The notes under the pieces are model-generated. The model worked only from the letters and a program-made list of their open reading frames with translations. It ran no database searches and was not told where the DNA came from. DNA of 64,000 nucleotides from positions 15,281,001 through 15,345,000 of the forward strand of contig CM060979.1 in the NCBI GenBank assembly GCA_030765065.1, written 5' to 3'. Of the stretch, positions 1 to 11,103 are shown in pieces (within the stretch, counting starts at the first letter, position 1; the number at the start of each line of letters is the position of its first letter). The position numbers and the translations under genes are program-made. The DNA comes from Deroplatys truncata (lineage: Eukaryota; Arthropoda; Insecta; Mantodea; Mantidae).

Positions 1-912
1 TTCTGTCGCCTGGGACTTGAAGCAGTTGGTAACGCTCGTCTTGAGTTCATCCTCGGTTTGAAATCGTTGTCCACCCAGCCACCGTTTCGAATACAAGAAG
101 AGGAAATAATCGCTTGGTGCCAGGTCGGGTATGTACGGAGGGTGGTCAAAGAGTTCCCAACGAAACTCTTGAATCTTCATAATTGGTTTTGGCAGCAGTG
201 TGCGAGCGTGCGTTGTCGTGCAGGAGGATATCAGACGAATGTCAGCTGTAATTGTTGACCCACGATTCACGAAATCAATCAAAAGGACGCCCTTTTCTTC
301 CCAAAACACGGTAGCCATCATTTTGCGAGTCGTGTACGGCGAATGCTTACACTTTTTTTTAAAAAAAATTGGTTAACCGGAACGGCTCACTGCATTGTCT
401 GCTGTTTCGATTCTGCGTTGGTGTAGTACCCGCCCGTAGCATTGTGAAAAACAAACCGTCTCCATCTTGTCTATAGCGCTCCAAAACTGTCGTGCACTAC
501 GCATTCGTTGCTCTTTGTGCTGACCGGTGAGCAGTTTTGGCACCCACCTCGCACAAAGTTTCCGATATCCAAGCTGTTCAGTGACAATCCTGTAAAGTGA
601 GGTTCCAGCAACATTTGGGAATTTATCAGCCACGCCACTATTCGTCAAACGCCAATCACTTCGAAGTTGCTGGCTCACTTGCTAACGATGTCGTCGATGC
701 GAATACTGGGCGTGTCACTCCGCTGTTCATGTGCACATTTTTGCGGCTATTTCGAAATTCTGGACACCAGTGTCGAACCTGTTTGTCACTCAGTATGTCC
801 GGTCCATACACGAGGCATAACTCACTATGGATTTCCGCAGCTGACGATACTTTTGCCAGCAAAAATCTAATCACTTCACAACTGCCGGGATCTACGATTG
901 TAGTGACCATTG
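1..912 (-). pseudogene. mariner transposase pseudogene (M1)
   Basis: Cut-and-paste transposase relic. Two overlapping blocks survive: residues beginning MVTTIVDPGSCEV (from 910 downwards) and the block MSQQLRSDWRLTNSGVADKFPNVAGTSLYRI (from 678 downwards). They lie in different frames, so at least one frameshift lies near 660-680. The first block is the DNA-binding HTH with a 'VRHWCREF' core. The second carries the LGYRKLCARWVPK helix found just before the catalytic domain in mariners. The catalytic D,D34D region is too decayed to verify. Not functional as it stands. Confidence 0.8.
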
Positions 913-1028
913 CGAGCTGCTCTCACTGGCTGCCAAACACTTAGTGCGTCACACCAACACTGCGGTAGGTTACTCAGGAGTCGGTAGACAGCGCTGCAGG
1001 CGTGATACGTCATTCAGGTCTACCATCC
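1..1028 (-). mobile_element. mariner-family transposon remnant (M1)
   Basis: Degenerate mariner (IS630-Tc1-mariner superfamily) copy read on the minus strand and cut by the window start. Translation gives the two N-terminal helix-turn-helix segments typical of the family, including 'VRHWCPEFRNSRKNVH' near 760 and 'GYRKLCARWVPKLLTGQHK' near 540. The C-terminal part near 60-170 resembles the mariner 'HPPY.PDLAPSDY' block. Its 5' flank (about 920-1028) aligns with 4951-5056 upstream of the second copy M2, which sets the right boundary. Several frame breaks and stops are present. Confidence 0.85.
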
Positions 1029-2055
1029 GTTAAATACTGTTCACCGGGCCTTAGGTTTGGCATACTCCTGGTGTATGTTACAGTATTTACGAAGACTATT
1101 TCATAAGATCAATAAGTTTCTGAACTATCTTCTCGCAACGTTTGCGACTAGCTACACGTCACTGTTTGATAATCATTAGCTATATATTTTGGAGCTGATT
1201 CACTGCTTTGTTTTACATAACGTACGACAACACAAAAACAAAGGCTTTGTGTTACTGATACTGCCGCAATTAAATATTTACCGCTAAGATTTCAATACAA
1301 ATTTGTAGTCTTTTCTTGCCTCTAATGTTTCGAATCTCTCGTCCACTGTCGGCTTCGAGATTCTGTTTAATGCTTATTGCAAAACGCTTCGTTTACGCTG
1401 GCATCTTAAACACAAATAAACCACACTGACCAACACCAACAGTAGAATAGCTTTGAATGCTTGTGCAAGCAGTTAACACTTGTTATAACCGCACAATATG
1501 TGGGGAAGGGGATGAGGATTAACATACAATACCATATTTCTTTCTTTCTATTTAGTAAATTACCATTTTAGTAATTTAGTGAATATGTAATAACTGAATT
1601 CCAGTTATTGTGGATGTATAGTCGTAAATAGTAGCTTATTAATATTTTGTTGAAATATACTTTAAATGAAATTTATTTTATTTTTCTCGAATTCATTTTA
1701 AATTTTTTGTTAGTAGTTGGTTAAATGTGTACAACAATATTGTATAAATTAATAAGAATAAGGGAAGTAGAAAATTTAAAATACACTCCTGGTGTAGGTC
1801 ACTAGATACCAAGACAAGTATTATACGTTTTATTTTATTTATGTTTTCTTTATTGTTTTTTTTCCTTTGCTTGGTGCTTTTCTTTTTTCTCTGTTGTTTC
1901 GGTTTAGCCGGATTTCTGTTAAGCACAGTTTGGTTTAGCGTGGTTTTACTGTATTGGGAGCAAGACCCATTCCTCACGTATCAACCAGCTTAGGAGGTAA
2001 ACAACCCTCATTCCTCCCGCGGGACCAGTCTAATGGCCAGGAAACATTCTATCCC
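1029..2055. other. AT-rich stretch, nothing recognised
   Basis: No motif, TIR or coding similarity recognised. Short open frames at 1693-1977 (minus) encode only Lys/Asn-rich low-complexity sequence and look like chance. Confidence 0.5.
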
Positions 2056-2600
2056 AAACAAAAATTAATTTACCGAGTTTTCACCGGAAATGCATGTTTT
2101 GAGATACCAGAAGATTTCATTTCCAGAAAAGGCTCATGTATGTTTGTGTGTAGTCTGTGAAAGCATAACTCAAAAACAAAAACTCCGATGAATACTTTAT
2201 ATGTTCTGTATTTTACAAGCAGAGATTGGAAGACTTTCATGAAATTTGTCCCACGTTTAACTACATTTGAGGTGGAAGATTTTTGATATTTGTTATTTCT
2301 TTTCAAAACACTGCTCTAGCGATTTTTATTGAAATACCATGTGTCTGTAACGTTAATATGACAAATAAAATGAATATCTTTAATTTCCTGGATTGGCCTG
2401 TGTGTTCGTCTCACTTTTGATGAATATTAGACAATTCTATTTAACTGGGAAGCTCTGTTTCAGGAAAAGCAAGGAGAATACTTTTTTCCAAGCTTCAACT
2501 GTTTTCAAAGTATTTTATGCTATATGCCTATTTACATTTTGACAGCTTTAAGTTTATGACATAAATGGTTTGATAATTGGCTATTTCTTTATTTCCTTTT
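2056..2600 (-). repeat. old divergent R-family fragment
   Basis: Matches the R repeat in blocks only: 'ccgagttttcaccggaaatg', 'catgttttgagat', 'agcataactcaaaaac', then 'tgacaaataaaatgaatatc' and 'atttcctggga'-like text. Much more diverged than most R copies, and both termini are missing. Confidence 0.6.
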
Positions 2601-2736
2601 AACTTTCATAATCTCATGAACCAAAAGAGAGGGAGAGAGGTGTAACATCTGGCTGCCTTATGTATAAGCATGTAGAAGCAATTAATTCCACCAAAGTTGA
2701 AATAATTTCCAGACAAAATGTTTTATATGAATAATA

Positions 2737-3217
2737 CAGGGTTATTCAAAAAGAAGGAACAGATTTTAAATATTCATATTTAAGGAACGACAATAGATAG
2801 CAATACATACGGCACCTCATTGAATAGAGGAAAGTTCAAAGTTTCAAGCCCTCACTTATTCCATTCAGTGCCTACAGTGGCGCTGGGTTAGTTTACAAGA
2901 AAAGTCGTTTTGTATGCTGCAGTATGCAAAGAGTGAATCTATTGTTTCATTGCAGCGTGCATTTCGTTGTAAGTTCAACAACGAGCCGCCTCGTCATAAA
3001 AAATTTACAATTGATACAATAAATTCGTAGAAGATGGTTACGTATGCAAACGGTAAAGCACTGGTCGTCCTCACATAACAAATGGTGCTCATTTTGAACA
3101 CATAAAATAAAATGTTGAACTTACCTCTATTCAGTGATATATCACACGTGTCGCCATCTATTGTCGTTCCTTGGAAATAAATATTTAAAGTCTGTTCTTT
3201 CTTTTTGAATAACCCTG
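2737..3217 (+). mobile_element. short mariner-type element P1, flanked by TA
   Basis: 481-bp element whose ends are near-perfect inverted repeats beginning CAGGGTTATTCAAAAAGAAG, with similarity extending about 60 bp inward. It is flanked by TA on both sides, as expected for Tc1/mariner. The interior (2920-3110) still encodes an HTH relic (FRCKFNNEPPRHKKF ... KFVEDGYVCK ... TGRPHITNGAH), so it is an internally deleted non-autonomous derivative. A second copy lies inverted at 58036-58533. Confidence 0.85.
2920..3110 (+). pseudogene. transposase N-terminal HTH relic in P1
   Basis: The frame starting near 2920 reads MLQYAKSESIVSLQRAFRCK followed by FNNEPPRHKKF, an arrangement (FRRKFN.EPP ... W..F...G.VC..K..GRP) common in the DNA-binding domain of insect mariner-like transposases. 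A stop follows VCKR, and no catalytic domain remains. Confidence 0.65.
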
Positions 3218-3272
3218 TATAACATGAAAGGGCTTCTAGAAAAGTAAGGGTAGAGAAACCATATGATCGTAC

Positions 3273-4727
3273 TTTTTTTTGGATTCAGGAGGTCTCAAAA
3301 CACATATTTCCGGTGAAATCTCGGTATCGAATTTTTTGAGTGGAATGCAATACTTCCCCTAGTTACTATACGTAGTAGAGAAAGTAATTATCTTACACAT
3401 CCTTTTGCGTCAACATCAGGAGATTTTTCATCCGTTATTACGAATAGGTGAGGTTGTACCGAATACAATTATAAGGAATGAAGGGGAGAGTTAAAACCAC
3501 AAAATTCTTCTACATAATTGTGCAATAAGTTTATAAAGAAGAGGGGCAGGTAAAGATATTAATTAATTCGTATTCGAGTTTAAAAAGGTAACCGAACTGG
3601 TGACTGTTATAACTCCAATGTACACGTATTTACCACACGGCCTTTGTATATCCTTCTTAGTAAGAGGCGCGTTCCAAAACTAAGATCCGTTTCGTCATAG
3701 TAGCAACATCGCTCTTGAGACAAGCTTTTATTGACAGTAATATGTGCCTCCATACACTATGTGATCAAAAGTATCCGCACACCCACAAACATACGTTTTA
3801 TTGTTAGGTGCATTGTTCTGCCACCTACTGCCTGGTACTCATCCGCGACCTCAGTAGACATTAGACATCGTGAAACAGCAGAATGGGACGTTCCGTGGAA
3901 CTCACGGACTTAGAAAGTGGTCAGGTGATTGGGTGTCACTTGTGTCAGAAGTCTGTTCGCGAGATTTCCACACTCCTAAACATCCCTAGGTCCACTGTTT
4001 CCGATGTGATAGTGCAGTGGAAACGTGAAGGAACATGTAAAGCACAAAAGCGTACAGGCCAACCTCGTCTGTTGACTGACAGAGACCGCCGACATTTGAA
4101 GAGGGTCGTAAAGAGTAATAGGCAGACATCTATCCAGACCATCACACAGGTATTCCAAACTGCATCAGGATCCACTCCAAGTACTATGACAGTTAGGCGT
4201 GAGGTGAGAAACCTTGGATTTCATGGTGGAGCGACTGCTCATAAGCCGCACATCACGCAGGAAATCGCCAAACGACGCCTCGCTTGGTGTAAGGAGCGTC
4301 AACATTACACGATTGAACATTGGCAAAACGTTGTGTGGAGTGACGAATCACGATACACAATGTGGCGATCCGATGGCAGGGTGTGGGTATGGTGAATGCC
4401 CGGTGAACGTCATCTGCCAGCGTGTGTAATGTCAACAGTGAAATTCGGAGGTGGTGGTGTTATGGTGTGGTCGTGTTTTTCCTGGAGGGGACTTGCACCC
4501 CTTGTTTTGCGTGGAACGATCACAGCGCAGACCTACGTTGATATTTTAAGCACCTTCTTGCTTCCCACTGTTGAACAGCAATTCGGGGATGGCGATTGCA
4601 TCTTTCAACACGATCGAGCACCTGTTCATACTGCACGGGCTGTGGCGGAGTGGTTACACGACAGTAACATCCCTGTAATGGACTGGCCTACACAGAGTCC
4701 TGAATTGAATCCTATAGAACACCTTTA
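3273..4727 (+). repeat. left arm of ~1.45-kb inverted repeat
   Basis: Aligns as reverse complement with 6256-7691. The arm contains, in order, the last ~130 bp of an R element (3273-3402), ~350 bp of otherwise unrecognised sequence (3403-3752) and the first ~970 bp of Tc1-A. Both arms carry Tc1 at the same TA, so the structure arose by inverted duplication after Tc1 insertion. Differences are scattered substitutions and small indels. Confidence 0.85.
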
Positions 4728-4950
4728 GGATGTTTTGGAACGCCGACTTCGTGCCAGGCCTCACCGACCTACATCGATACCTCTCCTTAGCTCCGCACTC
4801 CGTGAAGAATGAGCTGCCATTCCCCAAGAAATCTTCCAGCACCTGATTGAAAGTATGCCTGCGAGAGTGAACGCTGCCATCAAGGCTAAGGGTGGGCCAA
4901 CACCATATTGACTTCCATAATTACCGATGTGGGCGTCATTTTCAGCCAGA
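3755..4950 (+). mobile_element. Tc1-like transposon copy A
   Basis: Starts with TIR CACTATGTGATCAAAAGTAT after a TA. Homology to the other Tc1 copies continues to 'ttttcagccaga' at 4950, where mariner M2 begins, so the 3' TIR is lost or displaced. It is the left half of the inverted repeat. Confidence 0.85.
3883..4911 (+). pseudogene. Tc1-family DD34E transposase pseudogene (copy A)
   Basis: Reading straight through in one frame gives 343 codons, the normal Tc1 transposase length. The start MGRSVELT is followed by a paired-type HTH (REISTLLNIPRSTVSDVI, residues ~26-44). A second HTH has a GRPR-like linker (TGQPRLLTDRD). The catalytic residues are visible: D154 in WSDES, D244 in FQHDRAPVH and E279 in NPIEHL, giving DD34E spacing. 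Three in-frame stops break it: TGA after VWVW at 4393-4395, TAG after NPIEHL, and TGA in the C-terminal ALREE segment. The frame is otherwise intact, so decay is by point mutation. Confidence 0.9.
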
Positions 4951-6118
4951 TAGTAGGTCCGAATGACGTTTCACACCTGCAGGGCTGTCTACCAACTCCT
5001 GAGAAACCTTCCGCAGCGTTGGTATGACGCAATAGGCCTCTGCCAGCAGATCACAATGTCTACGACAATCGTAGATCCCGCCAGTTGTGAAGTGCGCGAT
5101 GTCATTAGATCTTTTCTAGCAAAAGGATTCTCAGCTGCGGACATCCATTGTGAGTAACGCCTCGTGTATGAACTGGACATAATGAGTCACAAACAGGTTC
5201 GACACTGGTGTCGAGAATTTCGTAATGTCCGCACAAATGTGCACGATGAACAGCGGAGTGGTAGGCCCAGTATTCGGATCGACGACATCGTTGAGCAAGT
5301 GAACCAACAACTTCAAAGTGATCGGCGTTTGATGATTAGTGGTCTGGCTGATGAATTCCCAAATGTTGCTCGAACCTCACTTTACAGGATTGTCACTGAA
5401 CAGCTAGGATATCGAAAACTTTGTGCGAGGTGGGTGCCAAAACTGCCCACCGGTCAGCACAAACAGCAACGAATGCTTAAACCACGACAGTTTTTAGAGC
5501 GCTATAGACAAACCGCAGGTGGTTTGTTTTTCCCACATTGTTACGGTGGACGAGACATGCGTAGTGTACACCAATGCATACTCGAAAGAATACTCAAATA
5601 GCGCTGTTCCGGTTCACCTAAACAAAAAAAATGTGTAAGCAATGACGTAAACGAATCCCAAAATGAAGGCTACCGTGTTTTGGGACCAAAAAGGGCGTCC
5701 TTTGGATTGATTGCATGGACCGTTGGTCAACAATTACAGCTGACGTGTACTGTGCAACACTTACCAAAATGTGAAATGCGATCCAAAATTGACGCCGCTA
5801 GGAACAATCGTCTGGTACATAAACGCATGCCCACACACCGCTGCCTAAACCAAAGAGAAGATTCAAGAGTTTCGTTGGGAAGTCTTTCACCGCCCTCCGT
5901 ACAGTCCCGACCTGGCACCATGTGACTATTCCGCTTCTTTATTTGAAACGGTGGCTGGATGGACAACGGATTTGACATCGACGATGAACTCAAGACGACC
6001 TTAACCAACTGATTCAAGTCCCAGGCGGTAGGCTTCTATGGCGAGGGGTTAAAGCATCTGGTGTAGCGTTGCAGCAAATGTACAGATGTTATCGGCGTTT
6101 ATGTGGAAAAGTAAAGTA
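4951..6118 (+). mobile_element. mariner-family transposon remnant (M2)
   Basis: Second copy of the same mariner family as 1-1028, now on the plus strand. Its 5' flank (tgacgtttcacacctgcagg) and N-terminal coding region align with M1. It begins exactly where Tc1-A homology stops, so it inserted into or recombined next to the 3' end of Tc1-A. It forms most of the spacer of the inverted repeat. Confidence 0.8.
5056..6060 (+). pseudogene. mariner transposase pseudogene (M2)
   Basis: Starts MSTTIVDPASCEVRDVIRSF. A TAA breaks the frame at 5155-5157 and it resumes as RLVYELDIMSHKQVRHWCREFRNVRTNVHDEQRSGRPS. The block from 5164 to 5600 carries both HTH motifs, the GRPS linker and LGYRKLCARWVPKLPTGQHK. 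The catalytic region is frameshifted: fragments of 'GVLWIDCMDRWSTITADVYC' type sequence near 5690-5750 and an 'FRWEVFHRPPYSPDLAPCDY' type block near 5870-5925 remain. Inactive. Confidence 0.85.
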
Positions 6119-6255
6119 TATACGCTATGTGATCAAAAGTTGTTCTGTGAGTGCACCAATTCTGTTATTTGTGTGAAAGCGTTGCTTTCAGACTTACCAT
6201 TGCACTTTTGTCTAAAATACTTTTATCATTTACAATAAGGCTTATTCTGTGTTTA
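6119..6255. other. spacer with orphan Tc1-like terminus
   Basis: Right after M2, 6122-6139 reads 'cgctatgtgatcaaaagt', which matches the Tc1 TIR (CACTATGTGATCAAAAGT) at all but one or two bases but is not followed by Tc1 interior sequence. The rest up to the right arm is unrecognised. Confidence 0.6.
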
Positions 6256-7095
6256 AGTTAAGGTATTCTATAGGATTCAAGTCAGGACTCTGTGGTGGTC
6301 AGTCCATTACAGAGATGTTATTGTCGTGTAACCACTCCGCCACAGCCCGTGCAGTATGATCAGGTGCTCGATCGTGTTGAAAGATGCAATCGCCATCCCC
6401 GAATTGCTCTTCAACAGTGGGAAGCAAGAAGATGCTTAAAATATCAATGTAGGTCTGCGCTGTGATCGTGCCACGCAAAACAAGGGGTGCAAGTCCCCTC
6501 CAGGAAAAACACGACCACACCATAACACCACCACCTCCGAATTTCACTGTTGACATTACACACGCTGGCAGATGACGTTCACCGGGCATTCGCCATACCC
6601 ACACCCTGCCATCGGATCGCCACATTGTGTACCGTGATTCGTCACTCCACACAACGTTTTGCCACTGTTCAATCGTGTAATGCTGACGCTCCTTACACCA
6701 AGTCGTTTGGCATTTTCCTGCGTGATGTGTAGCTTATGAGCAGCCGCTCGACCATGGAACCCAGGATTTCTCACCTCACGCCTAACTGTCATAGTACTTG
6801 GAGTGGATCCTGATGCAGTTCGGAATCCCTGTGTGATGGTCTGGATAGATGTCTGCCTATTACTCTTTACGACCCTCTTCAAATGTCGGCGGTCTCTGTC
6901 AGTCAACAGACGAGGTTGGCCTGTACGCTTTTGTGCTTTACATGTTCCTTCACGTTTCCACTGCACTATCACATCGGAAACAGTGGACCTAGGGATGTTT
7001 AGGAGTGTGGAAATCTCGCGAACAGACTTCTGACACAAGTGACACCCAATCACCTGACCACTTTCTAAGTCCGTGAGTTCCACGGAACGTCCCAT
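6256..7095 (-). pseudogene. Tc1-family transposase pseudogene (copy B)
   Basis: Starts MGRSVELTDLESGQ at 7095, nearly identical to copy A through the two HTH motifs. A deletion near 6705, after HITQENAKR, shifts the frame. It resumes as [27 protein letters not shown] through [19 protein letters not shown]. Two catalytic Asp are visible. A TGA replaces Trp after VMD and the third acidic residue is at the truncation. Unlike copy A, VWVWR is uninterrupted here, so that stop in copy A arose after the duplication or was lost here. Confidence 0.85.
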
Positions 7096-7223
7096 TCTGC
7101 TGTTTCACGATGTCTAATGTCTACTGAGGTCGCGGATGAGTACCAGGCAGTAGGTGGCAGAACAATGCACCTAACAATAAAACGTATGTTTGTGGGTGTG
7201 CGGATACTTTTGATCACATAGTG
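6256..7223 (-). mobile_element. Tc1-like transposon copy B, 3' truncated
   Basis: Minus-strand Tc1 with 5' TIR ending at 7223 followed by TA. Homology stops at 6256 inside the NPIEHL codons, so the last ~220 bp including the 3' TIR are absent. Part of the inverted repeat. Confidence 0.85.
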
Positions 7224-7591
7224 TATGGAGGCACATATTACTGTCAATAAAAGCTTGTCTCAAGAGCGATGTTGCTACTATGACGAAACGGATCTTAGTT
7301 TTGGAACGCGCCTCTTACTAAGAAGGATATACAAAGGCCGTGTGGTAAATACGTGTACATTGGAGTTATAACAGTCACCAGTTCGGTTACCTTTTTAAAC
7401 TCGAATACGAATTAATTAATATCTTTACCTGCCCCTCTTCTTTATAAACTTATTGCACAATTATGTAGAAGAATTTTGTGGTTTTAACTCTCCCCTTTAT
7501 TCCTTATAATTGATTTGGTACAGCCTCACCTATTCGTAATAACAGATGAAAAATCTTGTGATATTGACACAAAAGGATGTGTAAGATAATT

Positions 7592-8446
7592 ACTTTCTCT
7601 ACTACGTATAGTAACTAGGGGAAGTATTGCATTCCACTCAAAAAATTCGATACCGAGATTTCACAGGAAATATGTGTTTTGAGACCTCCTGAATCCAAAA
7701 AAAAAACCTTTTTGGAAACATCTCCGTGTGTGTGCCTGTGTGTTCTGTCTGTGAACAGCAAAACTCAGAAACGAACAGTCGGATAAACAGCAAACTTGGT
7801 ATTTGGGTTCAGTACCTTCCAGAGATTTGACAAGAAGGTTTTCAAGAAAACTCCCCCAACCCAGATTACCCTTTACATGGAACATTTTTCGAAAATTTTT
7901 ATTTTCTCAGAAATGGCTCTAACGAGTTTGATTAAAATATCAATTGTTTAAGATATTTTCATGACAAATAAAATGTATATCTCGAATTTTCTGAGAATGT
8001 CTCCAAAAGTATTCTTCATTGTGAACGACTTTTGCATAACTGGTAAACCATAAGAGATAGACAAAATTTTACTACACACAAATTGTGGATCGCGTTAAAG
8101 TACACAATTTATGTCTTATACATTATTTTCGTTGAGTGAACCATTTTCGAGATATTGCTTGTTATTCCCTTAAATTTTCCAATACTTATACGTTTTCTCA
8201 AATGGAATTTCGTTATTTATTTTTTTATGTCCTGGACATACAAAGAGGATGGAATACTCCACAAAGGCCGTGAGTAGCTCTTAAAATATTTGACTATCGC
8301 TTAAACCCTAGCAATTCCCCTTGCATCTACAAGAAAATTAGCAATAAGATTAACATCTCGATTAACACGAAGCATATGGAGAATAAGCGTTTGTAAAAAT
8401 AGTTTGTAAAAGAGTAGAGAAAGTCATGTGAGTGTAACACATCAGA
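7592..8446 (-). mobile_element. R element (putative Helentron-like HINE), near full length
   Basis: Reads on plus from ACTTTCTCTACTACGTATAG through the (GTGT/CTGT) tract near 7725-7750 to the AGTAGAGAAAGTCATGTGAG ... CATCAGA end. About 855 bp. The 12-bp ACTTTCTCTACT / AGTAGAGAAAGT pair is asymmetrically placed: terminal at one end and ~20 bp inside the other. Flanked by T-runs. No coding capacity. Confidence 0.8.
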
Positions 8447-9254
8447 TTTTTTTAGTGCTCAAACTCCTTTCTCAGCTACATTAACAGCAGCTGTTTGAAT
8501 TCCCTAATTTCCACCCAAGTTCTAGAAATGCTACTTGTTTGATATATATGGTAAGTTATTAAAAACCGTTCTTCCTTCTTTTTGCTCCCATAGTCATTTA
8601 ATAACAAAAAAACTATATTTTTACTTTCTCTACTACGTATAGTGAGCAGGGGAAGTATTGTATTCCACCCAAAAATTCGGTACCGCAATTTCACCGGAAA
8701 TACATATTTTGAAGCTCCCTGATTAAAAAATTCATTTTTAGAAAAAGGTCTGTGTGTGTGAACGGCATAACTCAAAAACGAAAAGTTGAATAAATACCAA
8801 ACTTCCAGATATACGACACTAAGTTTTTCAGGAAGATTCCCCCACACTGGGCTACCCTTTACATGTAATATTTTTCGAACATTTTTGATTATCTCAAAAA
8901 TGGCTCAAACGATTTTGATTCAAACATCATATGTTTAAGATATTTTCATGACAAATGAAATATATATCCTGAGTTTTCTGGGAATGTCCCCAAAAGCTGT
9001 TCATTGTGAATGGCTTTTGCATAGCTGGAAAACCGTAGGAGGTAGATAAAATTCTTTTACACAAAAAATGTAGTTCTCGTTAAAACACACTATTTATGTC
9101 ATAAGAAGTGAGCCAAAAGACTCCGAACCGCCTGCACGGTGTTTTTCCTGTCCGCGTTCTCGGCGCTCGTTGCCGTCTGCCGCTATCACAGAAAGGCGCG
9201 GATGAAACCATACAACATTTTTAAAACTACTTTTAAAGGCTTTACTTACCAACT

Positions 9255-9482
9255 TTAGCAAAGGAGATGCCTAAACTGGCCACCATCGTTGTCCATACAT
9301 TTTTGTAATCTCTTTAGGAAGCTATCCATCACTCGCCGAAGTTCACGCTGAGAAATTTCCTTGCGGATATTTTGTTTTAATTCTTCCAGAGTGTGTGGGT
9401 TTGTCTTATACACTTTATGTTTTATGTTTTCCCGGAGGGGTATTTTATTAACAATATTGACGGCTGCGCGGTGTTTTTCCAC
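9255..9482 (-). pseudogene. transposase C-terminal fragment in E1
   Basis: Encodes NPHTLEELKQNIRKEISQRE followed by LRRVMDSFLKRLQKCMDNDGGQF, the pattern (TLEELK..I..EI ... L..V..NF..R...C....G.HF) that ends many Tc1/mariner-superfamily transposases of insects. No catalytic residues. The same block is repeated inverted at the other end of E1, shortened to the DSFLKRYQRCMDND part. Confidence 0.75.
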
Positions 9483-9656
9483 TGGACGTCTGGAAATATG
9501 ATAAAAGCATGATAACCCACTGCTGCTATAAACAAAGTCACCCTGTGGTTTAGCTTTGCATCGTGAAGTGCAGTATTGAATTGACGGTGATGTGATGTAA
9601 TTCAGTTATTATGAGTTATTTATTATTTTGTCCTGTACTTAGTCACAAAGTGCACT

Positions 9657-10015
9657 ATGGCTCAGTATATGTTTTCTACTGCGCAGCGTGTATTTATTTA
9701 TGATTCGTATGTGTTAACTCGGTCACCTCGCCAAGTGAAGGTATGATTTGTAGAAAGATTTCCAGGTGTAGAAGTTCCAGGCCGTTCAACAATTCATGAA
9801 CTTTACATTACATTTCAAGCCACAGGAAGTATTCAGGCTAAGAAATCTAAAAGAGGGCGATCGCTTCTTACCGAAGAAACATTGGACGACATCGGTCATC
9901 ATTTGGAAAATCCCTACCCAAAAATTCCATGATAGATAGTTTCCTAAAGAGGTACCAAAGATGTATGGACAACGACTGTGGCCAATTTCAGCATTTCCTT
10001 TCATAAAGTTGGTAA
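9657..10015 (+). pseudogene. DUF4817-type transposase N-terminus fused to C-terminus (E1)
   Basis: ATG at 9657 gives MAQYMFSTAQRVFIYDSYVL, then an HTH of the DUF4817 type (RVFIYDSYV...R...V.RF..RFPGV.VP...TIH.L...F..TGS). An in-frame TGA interrupts it after RQVKV. After LTEETLDDIGHHLEN the central catalytic domain is absent, and the sequence jumps to IDSFLKRYQRCMDNDCGQF, the protein C-terminus. Internal deletion derivative, inactive. Confidence 0.75.
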
Positions 10016-11103
10016 ATGGAGCCTTTAAAAGTGGGTTTAAAAATGTTGTATGGTTTCTTCCGCGCCTTTCTATGATAGCAGCAGGCGGCAAACGGGCGCC
10101 TATGACGTGGACAGGAAAAACACCGCGCAGGCGGTTCGGAGTCTTTTGGCTCACTGTTTGTGGAGTGAACCATTTCTGAGATATTACTTGTTAATTGTTT
10201 CAATTTTCCAGTACTTATACTTTTTCTCAGATGGGAATTCATTATTTCCGTGAATGGAATGCTCCACATAGCTACCAGCTCTTGAAAAATTTCACTATCG
10301 CTTAAAGCCTTGCTCCTTCAAAAAAATTAGCAATAAGATTAACATCTCGATATCTTAATTAACATGAAGTATATGGAGAGTAAGCGTTTGTAAAAATAGT
10401 TTGTACAAGAGTAGAGAAAGTCTTGGGAGTGTAACACATCAGATTTTTTTAGTACTCAAACTCCTTTCTCAGCTACATTAACAGCAGCTGTTTGAATTCC
10501 TTAACTTCCACCCAAGTTCTAGAAATGCTACTTGTTTGATAAATATGGTAAGTTATTAAAAACCGTTGTTCCATCGTTTTGCTCCCATATTTATTTAATA
10601 ACAAAAGAAACTATATTTTTACTTTCTCTACTACGTATAGTGAGCAGGGGAAGTATTGTATTCCACCCAAAAATTCGGTACCGAAATTTCACCGGAAATA
10701 CGTAGTTTGAAGCTCCCTGAATAAAAAAATAATTTTTAGAAAAAGGTCTGTGTGTGTGAACGGCATAACTTAAAAACGAAAAGTTGAATAAATACCAAAC
10801 TTCCAGATATACGACACTAAGTTTTTCAAGAAGATTCCCCCACACTGGGCTACCCTTTACATGTAATATTTTTCGAACATTTTTGATTATCTCAAAAATG
10901 GCTCAAACGATTTTGATTCAAACATCATATGTTTAAGATATTTTCATGACAAATGAAATATATATCCTGACTTTTCTGGGAATGTCCCCAAAAGCCCTGT
11001 TCATTGTGAATGGCTTTTGCATAGCTGGAAAACCGTAGGAGGTAGATAAACTTCTTTTACACAAAAAATGTAGTTCTCGTTAAAACACAAAATTTATGTC
11101 ATA

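Larger units (their letters stand above)
6256..7691 (-). repeat. right arm of ~1.45-kb inverted repeat
   Basis: Reverse complement of 3273-4727: truncated Tc1-B, the same ~360-bp unrecognised flank (7226-7591), and the start of an R copy. On this side the R copy continues intact to 8446, so this arm retains more of the flanking locus. Confidence 0.85.
9104..10156. mobile_element. chimeric Tc1/mariner-superfamily element E1
   Basis: Ends are ~230-bp inverted repeats starting GTGAGCCAAAAGACTCCGAA. The left end carries a minus-strand transposase C-terminus and the right half a plus-strand N-terminus joined to the same C-terminus. The element therefore has two inverted 3' ends. Same architecture in E2 (11104) and, reversed, in E3 (53013). 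Confidence 0.8.
8447..10443. repeat. tandem duplication, unit 1 (~2.0 kb)
   Basis: Unit = ~170-bp segment starting 'agtgctcaaactcctttctcag' + an R copy interrupted by element E1. The same order recurs directly downstream at 10444-12123. The boundaries fall in the T-run at the end of R copies, suggesting unequal exchange between neighbouring R termini. Confidence 0.85.
8623..10443 (-). mobile_element. R element interrupted by E1
   Basis: R sequence runs 8623-9103 and resumes at 10157-10443 ('tggagtgaaccatttctgagatatt ...' to CATCAGA). The break lies in the R segment 'tatgtcata|..|ttgtggagtgaacc', where E1 inserted. Confidence 0.8.

Noticed and set aside
1693..1977. 94-residue minus-strand open frame
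   Set aside because: Lys/Asn-rich low-complexity translation of AT-rich sequence, no domain.
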